Assembly (NCBI RefSeq): GCF_949628215.1
Contig: NC_134276.1
Location: 132,184,125-132,248,124 of the forward strand
Direction of reading: 5' to 3'
Length of the DNA: 64,000 nucleotides
Source of the DNA: Phalacrocorax aristotelis
Taxonomy: Eukaryota > Chordata > Aves > Suliformes > Phalacrocoracidae
Below are positions 45,901 through 64,000 of this stretch, piece by piece. The notes under the pieces were generated by a model. The model made no database searches, was not told where the DNA came from, and saw nothing but the letters and a program-made list of their open reading frames with translations. Numbering within the stretch: position 1 is the stretch's first letter; each line of letters opens with the position of its first letter. A program made the translations under genes and the position numbers.

Positions 45901-46160
45901 TGAGATATATCTTCATCTCCAACCCAAAGTGGTTTTCATCGTCACCACGTTCCCCATTTAAAGGAAAAATCCATCACTTGGTAACAGAGACCAAAGGACA
46001 GTATGCCACAGATGCTGCCTGTCAGCACTGCGGGAACAATGGCAAACCTGTATCCATGTGCAACTCTGAACCAGTGCTGCTAGTGTTGAGTAGTTCCGAA
46101 CAATGCTGGTAGCTTCTTACTTTCAGGGATGCTCAACCTACGCTTGCTGATCACTCTGCA
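39960..46160. other. Intergenic region between the second stefin and MIX23
   Basis: About 6.2 kb with one CR1 copy (41080-41498). Several short open frames occur on both strands, none with a recognisable domain or splice context. T/G-rich simple sequence lies at about 44540-44605. Confidence 0.75.
41080..41498 (+). mobile_element. CR1 LINE 3' end fragment
   Basis: Begins 'tcttatgaggacaggctgag' and continues with the LFSLEKRR-coding stretch, 'gaacaggttgcccagagagg' and 'ggttggactagatgacctct', ending near 'attctacgattctatgaa'. These are classic CR1 3' landmarks. It belongs to a subfamily distinct from the copies at 145-1040 and 10363-10950. Confidence 0.95.
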
Positions 46161-46163
46161 GTC

Positions 46164-46169
46164 TTTATT
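46164..46169 (-). promoter_or_regulatory. MIX23: Candidate MIX23 poly(A) signal
   Basis: TTTATT on the + strand (AATAAA on the gene strand) about 405 bases past the MIX23 stop codon. Confidence 0.45.
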
Positions 46170-46573
46170 TCCTTTCAGACTTTAGCAGATTATTTGCACA
46201 AACACAGCACGTTCCTTCATAGTTTGGCAAGCGCCAGTTCAGGGGGAGCCCTGTCCTCCCTGCTCAGAGCTGTTCTTTCCCCCCAGGACTGCTGAAGCTG
46301 TAGAAGTTCAAGAAAGATGCCAGTTTCGCATTCCATTTGAAAATTATTTTAATACTATAAAACTCATTTGTTCACATATTTTGTACAAAAGACGAGTGGT
46401 TTTCTCTCAATTACAGGAGAATCATTTCAACCTTGAGATTTCAGCTAAGTAGGTCCAAAACAAAACAAGGCTGGGTTCTATTGGTTCTGGAGGGTCCCAA
46501 TACAGCTCACCCAAGGTCTCTTTCCAGTTTGGCTCTCATGGTTATGGACCACCTTGATGGAAAATACCCCACA

Positions 46574-55686
<9,113 letters not shown>

Positions 55687-55960
55687 ACTGGAAAGGCAGA
55701 GGGCGGCGGCGGCGGCCAATCCAGCGGGGAGGCGGGATGACGCGCGGGGCGGGGCGGGGAGGCGCGCGGCCGCGGGCGGCGCCTGGCGGTGGGGTGTCCG
55801 TCCGTCATTCCCCATTCCCCATCCCCCACCCCGGGCCTCCCACCGGCGGCTCTGGGGCGTCCTCTGGGGAGGGCTCCGGCGGCCCCCTCCCAGAGGCCGT
55901 CCCGGGAGGCAGCGCGGCGGTCCCGGCCCCGGCGCGGTTCCGCCGCGCCCCTCCAACCTC

Positions 55961-55990
55961 GGGGCGGGGCGGGGCGGGGCGGGGCGGGGC
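55961..55990 (+). repeat. (GGGGC)6 array, tandem GC boxes
   Basis: Six perfect GGGGC units without interruption, 56-85 bases upstream of the FAM162A start codon. Each junction makes a GGGGCGGGG core for Sp/KLF factors, and the strand can form G-quadruplexes. Confidence 0.95.
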
Positions 55991-56045
55991 GCCGGCCCAG
56001 CGGTGACATTGAGGGGCCCGCGCCGGGCAGGGCGGAGGCTGCGCC

Positions 56046-56061
56046 ATGTGGGCCCGCGCCG
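56046..56061 (+). CDS. FAM162A: FAM162A exon 1
   Basis: Only 16 coding bases: MWARA plus the first base of an Asp codon, then donor GTGAGT. The ATG context is GCGCCATGT. The start is chosen because it gives the right phase into exon 2 and a protein close to the human length. Confidence 0.8.
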
Positions 56062-59000
56062 GTGAGTGACTGCCCTGGGCCGGGGCGCGGGGCCGCTGAC
56101 CAACCTCTGCCGGGGCCGCTGGTGGCGGTTCGCCCCCTCCCCTGTGAGGCAGCGGCGGGGGAAGCGGTGCGGCCAGCCCCGGGGCGGCCTCCCGGGAGGT
56201 GCGGGGGGTGCGGAGCGGGGCTGAGGTGAAGCGTTACGGTCCGTACCTGATGGGCCGCGGCGTTTGGAGCTTGGCGGCCTCCACGCGGACTTGAGAAAAA
56301 AACCCAAAGGAATGGATTTGTGCCTGTTGGGGTTGGGGGCGGGGGGGAAGCTGTCGCCTCTAAATAAATGTAAATTCGGGGTTTTCTTTGGAGCTGGAAT
56401 GTATTATGCTTAGAAAATAAAGGGCGACTGTTTCTCATGGGAGAGACCCGTTCAGCCAGCATAAAGAAAAAACCTCAATTTCTGTTTTTAAAAGTGCTGT
56501 TTTGCCTTTCAAAGGTTTCCCACCCCCCGAATTTTTTCATTGTATTAATTAGAAGCTCATTCTTGAGAGTATGTACATATATAAAAGTATATATACGAGT
56601 ATATACATATGTAAGTATATATATAAGTATATATACTTATATAAGTATATACGAGGTGCCCTGGCCTTTTCTAATACCCTACAAGATAGGTATCTCAGTA
56701 CTGCAAGATTCTGCTCTTTTCTTGACTCTGTCAAGTCTGTGACTTAATTTTTTTGTGACTTACTTTTAGGATGTGACAAGATTGGTAGGATGCTGGTGTG
56801 CTTTCCTTGAAAAAGCAGTGTCTGAAGTATATCTGAAGCATACGAATAGATAAATTCCTTGAAATTGTGATGTGCGTTGTGTGTTAAAAATTGCTGTAGG
56901 CTGTAGGTAGTGGTGTGTTCCTATTTTTCTGCATAAGGTTAATGGGCAAGCTCCAGTCACAGCTTATAGAGTCAAGCTTTAATTTCTTTGGTAGACCTTG
57001 CTACAATCTAAATCCCATGTTCCTTGCATAGTATTAGATTTGTACCTATTGTTTTTCTTTCTTTTTTTCTCTTGTGCTTTAAAAAATAAATTCCATTTAA
57101 AAGCTAGAAATTTCCAATTCTCTTGTTTTTAAAAAAATCTATTTAAAAGCTAGTATTCTCACTTTCTGCTATGCTGAATTAGGTTTGGGCCCTTTGCTTC
57201 ATCTGTTTTCTCTTCCAGATGAGGCAGTTAAACTGCTGGGAAGAAATATTCCCTCAGTTCTGAGGATGACTAAAGGAACGGAACTGAAGACAAGCAGAAG
57301 GCTTTGCATTAAACCCCAGGAAGAAAGTCAACTTCAGCCAAGAAGTAAGAGTTTCTGATAATGATCATGCTGTGTTTCATGCCACAAAATATTTAGATAT
57401 CCAGGCTGTAATCTTCTGCACAGGAATTTAGTTGACAGAGATGCTAATATCCCTGTTTTGTGACGGGGAATTCTAAGCATTAAATTTAGCAATAAAATCT
57501 CGTTTTTTAACAAAGCCAGGGGTTGATATTTCTTCTTGTGACAATTAGTACAGCTTTCACTTTGTAGCAGGTCACTAGCATCTTATCTGACGTGCAGTCC
57601 TACATTGAGGCTCTTCAGTGGTGCTCTAGAACTGACTGTTCAACACCAATGTAAACTATCAACGTTTAGGAACATCATACAAGCTAAAATACTTCTGCAG
57701 TTTTTTGTAGTACAGCCAGCTCCAGATGCTCATGAAATTGAAGGTGCCCTGCAGGAGAGAGTCAGTCTGCGTCGTTGGCTTATTTCATGTTTAAGGGTGG
57801 AGGTGTTCAGGTACAGCTCAGGCCATGAAACGTTTTTTCACTGTGTATGGGACAGTTATGATGCCCTCATCAGGCTCCCTGTATCATCAGGTTCCCTTCA
57901 CGGCCTACTGATCCTGGATAAAAGGAGCATACAGATGTGAAGCATTTTGCACGCTTCTGTGTTAAAAACATAACACAGCTGTCCTGGGTAGGACCAAAGG
58001 TCTCCTTAATGGTATCCTTGTTCCTGTAGTGGTTGGTAAAGGAGGTCCCTTACATTTTTGTGAAGACTGATAGGAATGATGACCAATACCAAGGATATAA
58101 GGAAGAGTGTAGAAACAGAACAAACATAGTGTTTCTCCCTAGACTGCTGACCCAGAGGTGGCATCTTTGTGTTTAATGGTCCTCACTGGATTTTCATAAA
58201 TTTGCAGTCTCTTGAAGCTGCATGTATTTTTAGCATCTGCATCCTCTGTGAAGGAATTCTCTACCTGAAACATGCTGTGAGAAATCAAGTACAGTCTTGT
58301 ATTTGTTTTTGAACCTGGTGCGTGCTATTTGCAATTTGATGTTCCTTTATTCAATACCACTTCCAAAACATTAGATTCATTAGAATCCACACTCCCGATG
58401 AACGTCACCTATGATTCTGGTGCCCTCTGTTGTGCTGAAGAGAGCTTCAGTTGCTGCTTTTCGAAACTAAAGGTCTCAGGCTATGATATTGTTTCTTACA
58501 TGGTGGCCATTCCATACCTGTGGTTGTCCTTACCAGTTTTCTCTGTACCCGTTCTATTTCAGCTGTTTCAGAGATGAGGGATCAGTATTTCACATGCTTT
58601 TCAAAAATGCTGGAGTCGTGGTTTTACACAAAGGCATAACGCTTTTGAGCTGGTCTGTGTTCCTATTCGTTGCTAGCAATGCTGTTTCCGACTATTACTG
58701 AACACTTTGCCAAAAACTCTGTGAAACCTCAAGGACTTACACCTCAGCAGGAATGGTTAGGTTAGAGTCTGTCTTCTTCATGTGAACTGGAATTGCTTCC
58801 TGTTTGTATACATGGGGTTTCACTGGCCATCTCATAGACTCAGGATTCTGAAGCCCTGCGGCTCTTTGCGCTTAGCCCTCTTCTTCATTGTTTCTGAATA
58901 ATGTAGTGTTGTCAGCGAACTGTCTATCCACCCTACTTTCTAGATAATTCATGAATCCACGAGGCAGCAGAGCCATACAGGATACTTCCCATTGTTGGGT

Positions 59001-62000
59001 TGGTGGTTTTTGTTTTGCTTTTTTCCTTTAAAAGGGAGATGGGAGGTGGGAAAGCTGTTTATCTTTGCAGTTTATTTACTAGATCATAATGGTATGTTAT
59101 GAATGGAAACCTTCCCATATGGCATTCTGAATGCTTTTTTATAAGGAGTTTGAAGGACTGAGCTGAAAATTAAGGGTCTAATCTTTGCCTGTGATCATCT
59201 ATTTGATTATACCCCCAGAGAAGATCAAATCTTACACTCCCTGGAAAAGTTAACATTCTGTCATGCAATGGTGTGGCATATGGGCTTTTCTGTAGCAGTT
59301 CCATTTGATTTATTTTACTTTTTTAAACTAGTTTAAATGTAATAGGAAAATTATAATATCACAGCAAGCTTAATATCTCAGGAAGCTTAAATGCTGGAGA
59401 AGGTTCCGCAAATTCAGAGCTACAAATATAGAGGTCTTGGGCAAGATTCGGCTTTCCTTACATGGCCTCAGTTTAATCCATATTTACAGGTTTGTTAATC
59501 TGACTGCAATATACCTTTTGTTCCCTAACCAGCTCTAGCGATGATACTTCTACATACTTCAAGCAATTCTGCATTGCTCGCCCTAACTGGTTTCATTACA
59601 GATGTGCAATTTGTATTCTTTGACAGTTTGGTTGGATTGTTTGTTGTTTTGGGTTGGGTTTTCTTTTGGGGGGGGGGGGGGGGGGGCGGAATTGGTTTTG
59701 TTTGTTTGTGTGCTTGCTTGTTTGGGGTTTTGTTTGGGGGTTTTGGTTTGTTTTTTTTTTTTCTAGGTCGGTCTCATTTGAGGGTGCCTGGACACAAGCC
59801 TACACACTGGGAGAAAAGATTTTTGTTGTGGGCAGGCCATTTCAAAAAAGCAGAGGATATACCAGAGACTGTCTCGTAAGTGCCAGTTTGGAAGCTGTAA
59901 AAGAGACATTGTCTATGCAGGAATAAGTTACTTGAATGTAACTCTAGAGTAACTTTTCTTAAATGGAATGGGTTTTCACAGCTAAAAAATCTTACGCTGC
60001 TGTGTTTGGTGGTGTTTGTAGACAAGTTGACCTGAGCAATTCTGTATTGCTGAGATAATGTATTCCTTTTGATTTTTTTTGAAGGGATAACCAGCATCTA
60101 TCAGTTGTTTCATTAGAAAACCATCAAGAATCAGTTAATTTTGACTCTTTCTCCGAATCAAAAGCTTTTTGCAAATATTAGTGTGAGTCTTTTTCTCGTG
60201 TTCTTTCTTTATATGTCAGTCTTACATTGTGTGAAACACTGATATAGCTATAAATCAGAAACTCATTTAAAGTATTTATTAAGAAATATCTGGAGGGCAT
60301 GGGCCAACTTTCTCTACTCATGGAATTTAAACTAACAAAGAGTGGAAAGGCTCGCTAACAAAAAATATATATAGGCAAAATTTCCCTGTTCCTGCTGGAC
60401 TCCAAATGTTAATGCTTCGCCCTTTGTGAAGAGCAGAAAATAAAACTGGACATTCTAGTTTGCCTATCTAAAGGCAAACAAAAGGCAATTATTAGTTTAA
60501 AAAACATTCCTGGTAGTAGTTTGGTATCTTTTCAAATATGCTTGTAATGCTTTTAAATTTAAATAAATACATATATTTAAAAGATACAGGAAATCTTGTA
60601 CTACTTGGGCAAGCAAACTATGTAGCTGCCCTCTAAAGATAGTCTATTTGTTATGTATCACAATGGATATATAGTTAAAAATTAGTTCTTCGATTTTGTA
60701 TGGAATAATTTTTCTTAAAATCACATTTGAAATACGTAAAGGTGTAAATTATGAAAACTTAGTAAATTGTCAGTTCGTGTATTTTTGCATACCAAACACT
60801 TGTTATGAGTGTTTTTAAGAAAACAGAGTTAGCAGAGGGATTGAAGCCATTTTTAATGGTTTATTGAAACCAACTTCTGATAAATGCTGACCATTTTTGC
60901 AAGTTGCGTAAGGAAATCTTGTTTTTATTTAGGCAAATAGTTCAGCCAAAGCTGAGAAGACTATTTAGATCTATGAAAGCACAAAAGCTTGCTTTCCTGT
61001 TCTAAGCTGAATTAAGAGTGGGTTGTAAGGGCCTGTGATGTAACTCAGTAATCTTACAAGATGTGGTGATCAGAAGTAACTTACTTATTAAACAAATGTT
61101 CATCGTAGCCACTGAATTGATTTAAAATGCAAATTGCGTTCCTCTTGCATAATTCTAACACGTCCAAGGTACTTCAAAAATTAACTAATAAAGTCTTTTA
61201 AATCCTGCTCCTGTGCATTTCAGCTTAATTACAGCCTGCGCCCAAGTTGTTCATCGCAGATCATTAGCAAAAACAAATAACCTGGAAGCAAAATTTAACT
61301 ATTAGTTTCATGGTAGGTGAACATGTTCCCTCTGCTCAGAAATCCTATGCTCAGATCAATGCTCTGAAACAGTGATCAAATCACTCTTGCACTCCTCTTC
61401 AAAATCAAGAACAAAACTCTCTTCAGTTCTCCGGTCCTATGCAATTTACCACATTGAACTATTGTGGATCCTTCAGTATCTTTTTTTCCTCCAAGTATAA
61501 GGGTCAAAATGTGGTTAAAAAGATTCCATAGTCACTCATGTTTGCATGCAGTGATAATTTCCCAGTTCCATTAAATCCACCATCCATGTTAGTTTTGGGG
61601 TATAATTAGTTTGATGCATTTCTTCTTTCATCACATGATGTTGATGCTTTTCTAGTCATCTGTAATTTTATAATGTGCCAAATTCAATCGGTGAGACTAT
61701 TACATCTCCTTGAGAAGGGACTCAACTGCTCTGAATTCTGCAGAGAGTTAAATATATAGGGTATAGGTCTTTGGTTATTGTGGAAAGCACATCTAAAAGC
61801 GTTTCATTGGCCCCTCTTGCATCAGTATCTCTAATACAAACTTTAAATTTGCTCTGAGATATCACTTCAGAGTTTAACCCCAACTTAAAATAAATGGCTT
61901 TTTGTTTTAACTGATCGCATGTACAGCTGGAAGGATACAGTGATGCTCTTGTGGAAGATTTCTGGTTTTTAAAAGATAACTATGTTAAGTAACAGGTTTC

Positions 62001-62778
62001 CCAAAGGAGTCGTATAGTTACTGGTGTGGCTAGATAAGCCTCCTAAAATAAAAAATTAAACTGAAAAAAAAAAGATTTAAAGGAGTTCTCTGTCCAAAGC
62101 TGATATTGGAAAGCTTACAACGCATCAATACCTCCTTAGTTTCTTAGGAAAATAGATTTCCCTCCTGCTAGAGTAAATAGTCTTAAAGTAGTGGTAACCA
62201 CTGGACTTTTACCAAGTCCTATTCAGATCTTCTGGGGACTATTACATTCAGGAGCCAGTGTGTAAGCTACAGCACTATCAAATCCTGTAGTAGAGGATTA
62301 TCAGTAAAGGCATCCCTCTGCTTCTCCTGTTCTTCCCATAGCGAATGTACATATTTACGTACTGCAGCCTTCCTCCTCTACATTCCAGGCAAGTGGTCTA
62401 GAAAGACAGCATTCTCCCTTAACAATTAACCAAGAGTTAAAAATGTTGGGTTTGTTTCCAACTTTGGGAGGAACTCCTTTGTGACCAAGTACATCCCAAG
62501 GTAGCTCTGGATCAGCCTTTCCCATTCTTGTAAAACCTTTTTGTGAAAAGAGCCGAGTACTGTTAGCATCATACCAGATGACATAGATTGCATGCCTGGA
62601 GAAATCAAACAATTAGCCAAATGGTTTATCTGGGTCTCTGATAGAGTCTGTTCTTTTATTATTCTTGAGGATTGAAACAATCAGAGCAGCAAAGACCACA
62701 CTGCGTGTGAAGTTCAGCTATGTAATGATTGTGTTGACAATATTGGGATGCATAGACATGGTGATTAGAGGGAAGCAG
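56046..62778 (+). CDS. FAM162A: FAM162A (HGTD-P), first four coding exons; last exon beyond the window
   Basis: Mitochondrial single-pass membrane protein; in mammals it is induced by HIF-1 and linked to hypoxia-related cell death. Coding parts 56046-56061, 57219-57344, 59767-59875 and 62670-62778 join with consistent phases into 120 residues starting MWARADEAVKLLGRN. The basic N terminus fits a mitochondrial presequence. The family signature HKPTHWEKRFLLWAGHFKK and EDIPETVS is clear at residues 57-84, followed by VKFSYVMIVLTILGCIDMVI as the membrane segment at about 99-116. The human protein has about 30 more residues (154 in total), which should come from an exon to the right of 64000. An Asp sits inside the membrane segment. 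Confidence 0.95.
56062..57218 (+). other. FAM162A: FAM162A intron 1
   Basis: Intron of 1,157 bp. The first part is the edge of the CpG island; a TATA-type simple repeat lies at 56575-56652. The remainder is plain AT-rich sequence. Confidence 0.9.
56575..56652. repeat. TA-rich simple repeat (GTATATAT type)
   Basis: Alternating TA interrupted by G and C about every 8-10 bases, largely self-complementary ('agtatatatacttatataag'), so it can extrude a cruciform. Confidence 0.85.
57219..57344 (+). CDS. FAM162A: FAM162A exon 2
   Basis: 126 nt encoding DEAVKLLGRNIPSVLRMT to LCIKPQEESQLQPR and one further base. Acceptor CTCTTCCAG, donor GTAAGA. The RRLCIKPQE segment aligns with human GFCTKPQE. Confidence 0.93.
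57965..58990 (-). mobile_element. Ancient CR1/L3-type LINE, antisense, with 3' end
   Basis: Begins with 'ctgggtaggaccaaaggtct', the reverse complement of the 3' end of turtle/crocodile-type CR1. Further landmarks of the antisense element follow in order: 'ttctctgtacccgttctatt', 'ttcattgtttctgaataatg' with 'gtgttgtcagcgaactgtct', and 'tctagataattcatgaatcc'. It is strongly diverged and belongs to the same family as the sense copy at 7860-9530. Confidence 0.7.
59630..59766 (+). repeat. G/T-rich low-complexity tract with G19 next to a splice acceptor
   Basis: G runs and GTTT/TTTGG motifs surround an uninterrupted run of 19 G at 59668-59686, 80 bases before the FAM162A exon 3 acceptor. The polypyrimidine tract (about 13 T) follows directly at the end. 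Confidence 0.9.
59767..59875 (+). CDS. FAM162A: FAM162A exon 3
   Basis: 109 nt, phase 1 in and phase 2 out, encoding SRSHLRVPGHKPTHWEKRF to EDIPETV and two bases of a Ser codon. Acceptor TTTTTTCTAG, donor GTAAGT. It carries the family signature. Confidence 0.96.
59876..62669 (+). other. FAM162A: FAM162A intron 3
   Basis: Intron of 2,794 bp, AT-rich. No repeat family or extra exon is recognised. Confidence 0.88.
62670..62778 (+). CDS. FAM162A: FAM162A exon 4, membrane segment
   Basis: 109 nt encoding (S)IETIRAAKTTLRVKF, SYVMIVLTILGCIDMVI and RGKQ. Acceptor TTATTCTTGAG, donor GTAAGC. The RAAKTTLRVK block aligns with human DAAKNKMRVK. Confidence 0.95.
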
Positions 62779-64000
62779 GTAAGCACAGGTTTTTGGCTGG
62801 TAAGTGCAAATCAATCTTCTAACTCCTCAGTTCCTCCTATAGATTGTTAGTACTGGTTTGGTTTGGTTTGGTTGTTTTGGTGGGGTTGGTTTGGGTTTTT
62901 TTTTCATTTTATCACTGAGCAAAAATTTGGGTCCTCCTAGTTCCCTGGAAGTGACTGTCATTGATAAATTTCCAAGTCAGAAAAGGGTGGTGGCACTGTT
63001 AGACTGTATATGCTTCCTTTAAAAGGACAAAAAATAGTCTCTTTTTCTCAGTGCAATAATTAATTTTAGTTTCTGCTGTTTTAACTCTAATTTTGCTGAA
63101 GGGCTGCAAAAGTTTGAAAGGAATGAGCACCTTCTGTTGTGAGCATCGGGTAGGCAGGTAAATGCTTCCTGGGCCAATGTGGTCCCTTCAGTTCACTGTA
63201 TGGACCTACTACAAGCGCCTCCACATGCTGCAACACTCATAGAATCAATATAATGGCAAGAACAAGTGATTGTTTCTTCAAAAACAGATGAGAATTATCA
63301 AAGTCTTTTTAAACAGTGGGGAGATAGATGGTCAGTAATAATTGTGCCCTTTAATTGCATTAGAAAATAGTCTTCCTTTAGTGTGGATGGAACAACTTTC
63401 CTCAAATTACTATTGTTTGTTGAATTGAAAAACTACTTCATAGAAGAGCTCCCACATCCTGTAGATGCTGACTATCCTTCATTTGCACAGAATTTGACAT
63501 GGTATCAAAGGAGACCAGCATATGGCAGCACTAGGTCTGACTTCATTTGCATCATACAGAGTGAGGAAGTGTAGAGTTTCAGATTCCAAATGCATCAAAG
63601 ACTAGTCTTACCTCAATTTTACTTGTTTTTTAACACAGTTGGTGAACTATTAACTTTGTGGTATTTCTGTAAAGAAGCAAGGAACGTTCTTTGTGAATCC
63701 AAGCTAAAGCCTCTCAGCAGCATTAGTCTCAAAGTCAAGGAATATGAATATCATCTGTGCAGCTTACTGTCATGTTGCTTTTGATAAAAAGCATGGTGGT
63801 AACAGAAACACAGTCCACTCCATTCTTTTAAGGATGACTAGAAGCAGAAAACCTTGAGCTTAAAGCTCTGACATGGGTAGAACCTTGTTTGCATGCTGCC
63901 TTTCTCTGAGCAGTTTGTCCGATGACAATGTTCAGATCTTCTTTCTACAGACAGTAGTGCTGTAGAGAAACCTTAAAACTAGTAACAGTCTCAACCCCAG
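62779..64000 (+). other. FAM162A: FAM162A intron 4 (continues past the right edge)
   Basis: Starts with GGTTT-type simple sequence (62855-62900). No open stretch resembles the expected lysine- and glutamate-rich C terminus, so the last exon is inferred to be outside. Nothing else is recognised. Confidence 0.7.

Larger units (their letters stand above)
57345..59766 (+). other. FAM162A: FAM162A intron 2
   Basis: Intron of 2,422 bp containing the ancient antisense CR1 copy (57965-58990) and a G19 tract with GT-rich sequence just before the acceptor. Confidence 0.9.

Noticed and set aside
57605-57940. 111-codon open frame in FAM162A intron 2
   Set aside because: No similarity that I know of and no flanking splice signals; probably chance.

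Overview
The window is nuclear DNA from a bird. The evidence is several chicken-repeat-1 (CR1) LINE copies with the typical avian 3' tails, compact CpG-island promoters, GT-AG spliced vertebrate genes, and the gene order CASR - stefin/cystatin A region - MIX23 (CCDC58) - FAM162A, which as I recall it matches the order on human chromosome 3q. The species cannot be named from the sequence alone. No bacterial, viral or organellar segment is seen, and no LTR element was recognised.

Layout. Positions 1-22130 hold the 3' half of the calcium-sensing receptor gene CASR on the + strand: a long intron running off the left edge, then three coding exons (13648-13878, 17667-17790, 20680-22130). They encode the end of the Venus-flytrap domain, the nine-cysteine linker domain, and the seven-helix domain with the cytoplasmic tail. 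After about 4.2 kb of 3' UTR and intergenic DNA, a CpG-island stefin (cytosolic type-1 cystatin, 98 aa) lies on the + strand (26368-31884). A second complete 98-aa stefin, on the - strand, sits tail-to-tail with it (39858 down to 33935). Both have the 22/34/42-residue exon pattern of stefins, but one has a CpG-island promoter and stefin-B-like residues, while the other has a TATA-type promoter and a stefin-A-like N terminus. About 6.7 kb of intergenic DNA follows. MIX23, complete at 144 aa in five exons, runs on the - strand from 55686 to 46574. It shares a CpG-island bidirectional promoter with FAM162A on the + strand, whose first four exons (56046-62778) are present and whose last exon should lie beyond the right edge.

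Repeats. At least six recognisable 5'-truncated CR1 copies of several 3'-tail types and five much older, diverged CR1/L3-type copies, in both orientations, fill introns. Other structure includes a six-fold GGGGC array in the shared promoter, a 19-base G run just before a FAM162A splice acceptor, and a roughly 77-bp dispersed direct repeat in the stefin intron. Two stacked hairpins lie inside the CR1 at the left end.

How the genes relate. CASR is a plasma-membrane sensor of extracellular calcium. The stefins inhibit papain-like cysteine proteases in the cytosol. MIX23 and FAM162A are both mitochondrial proteins driven from one promoter. The adjacency is conserved synteny rather than an operon-like system. 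The most interesting observation is the convergent pair of intact stefin genes with contrasting promoters.
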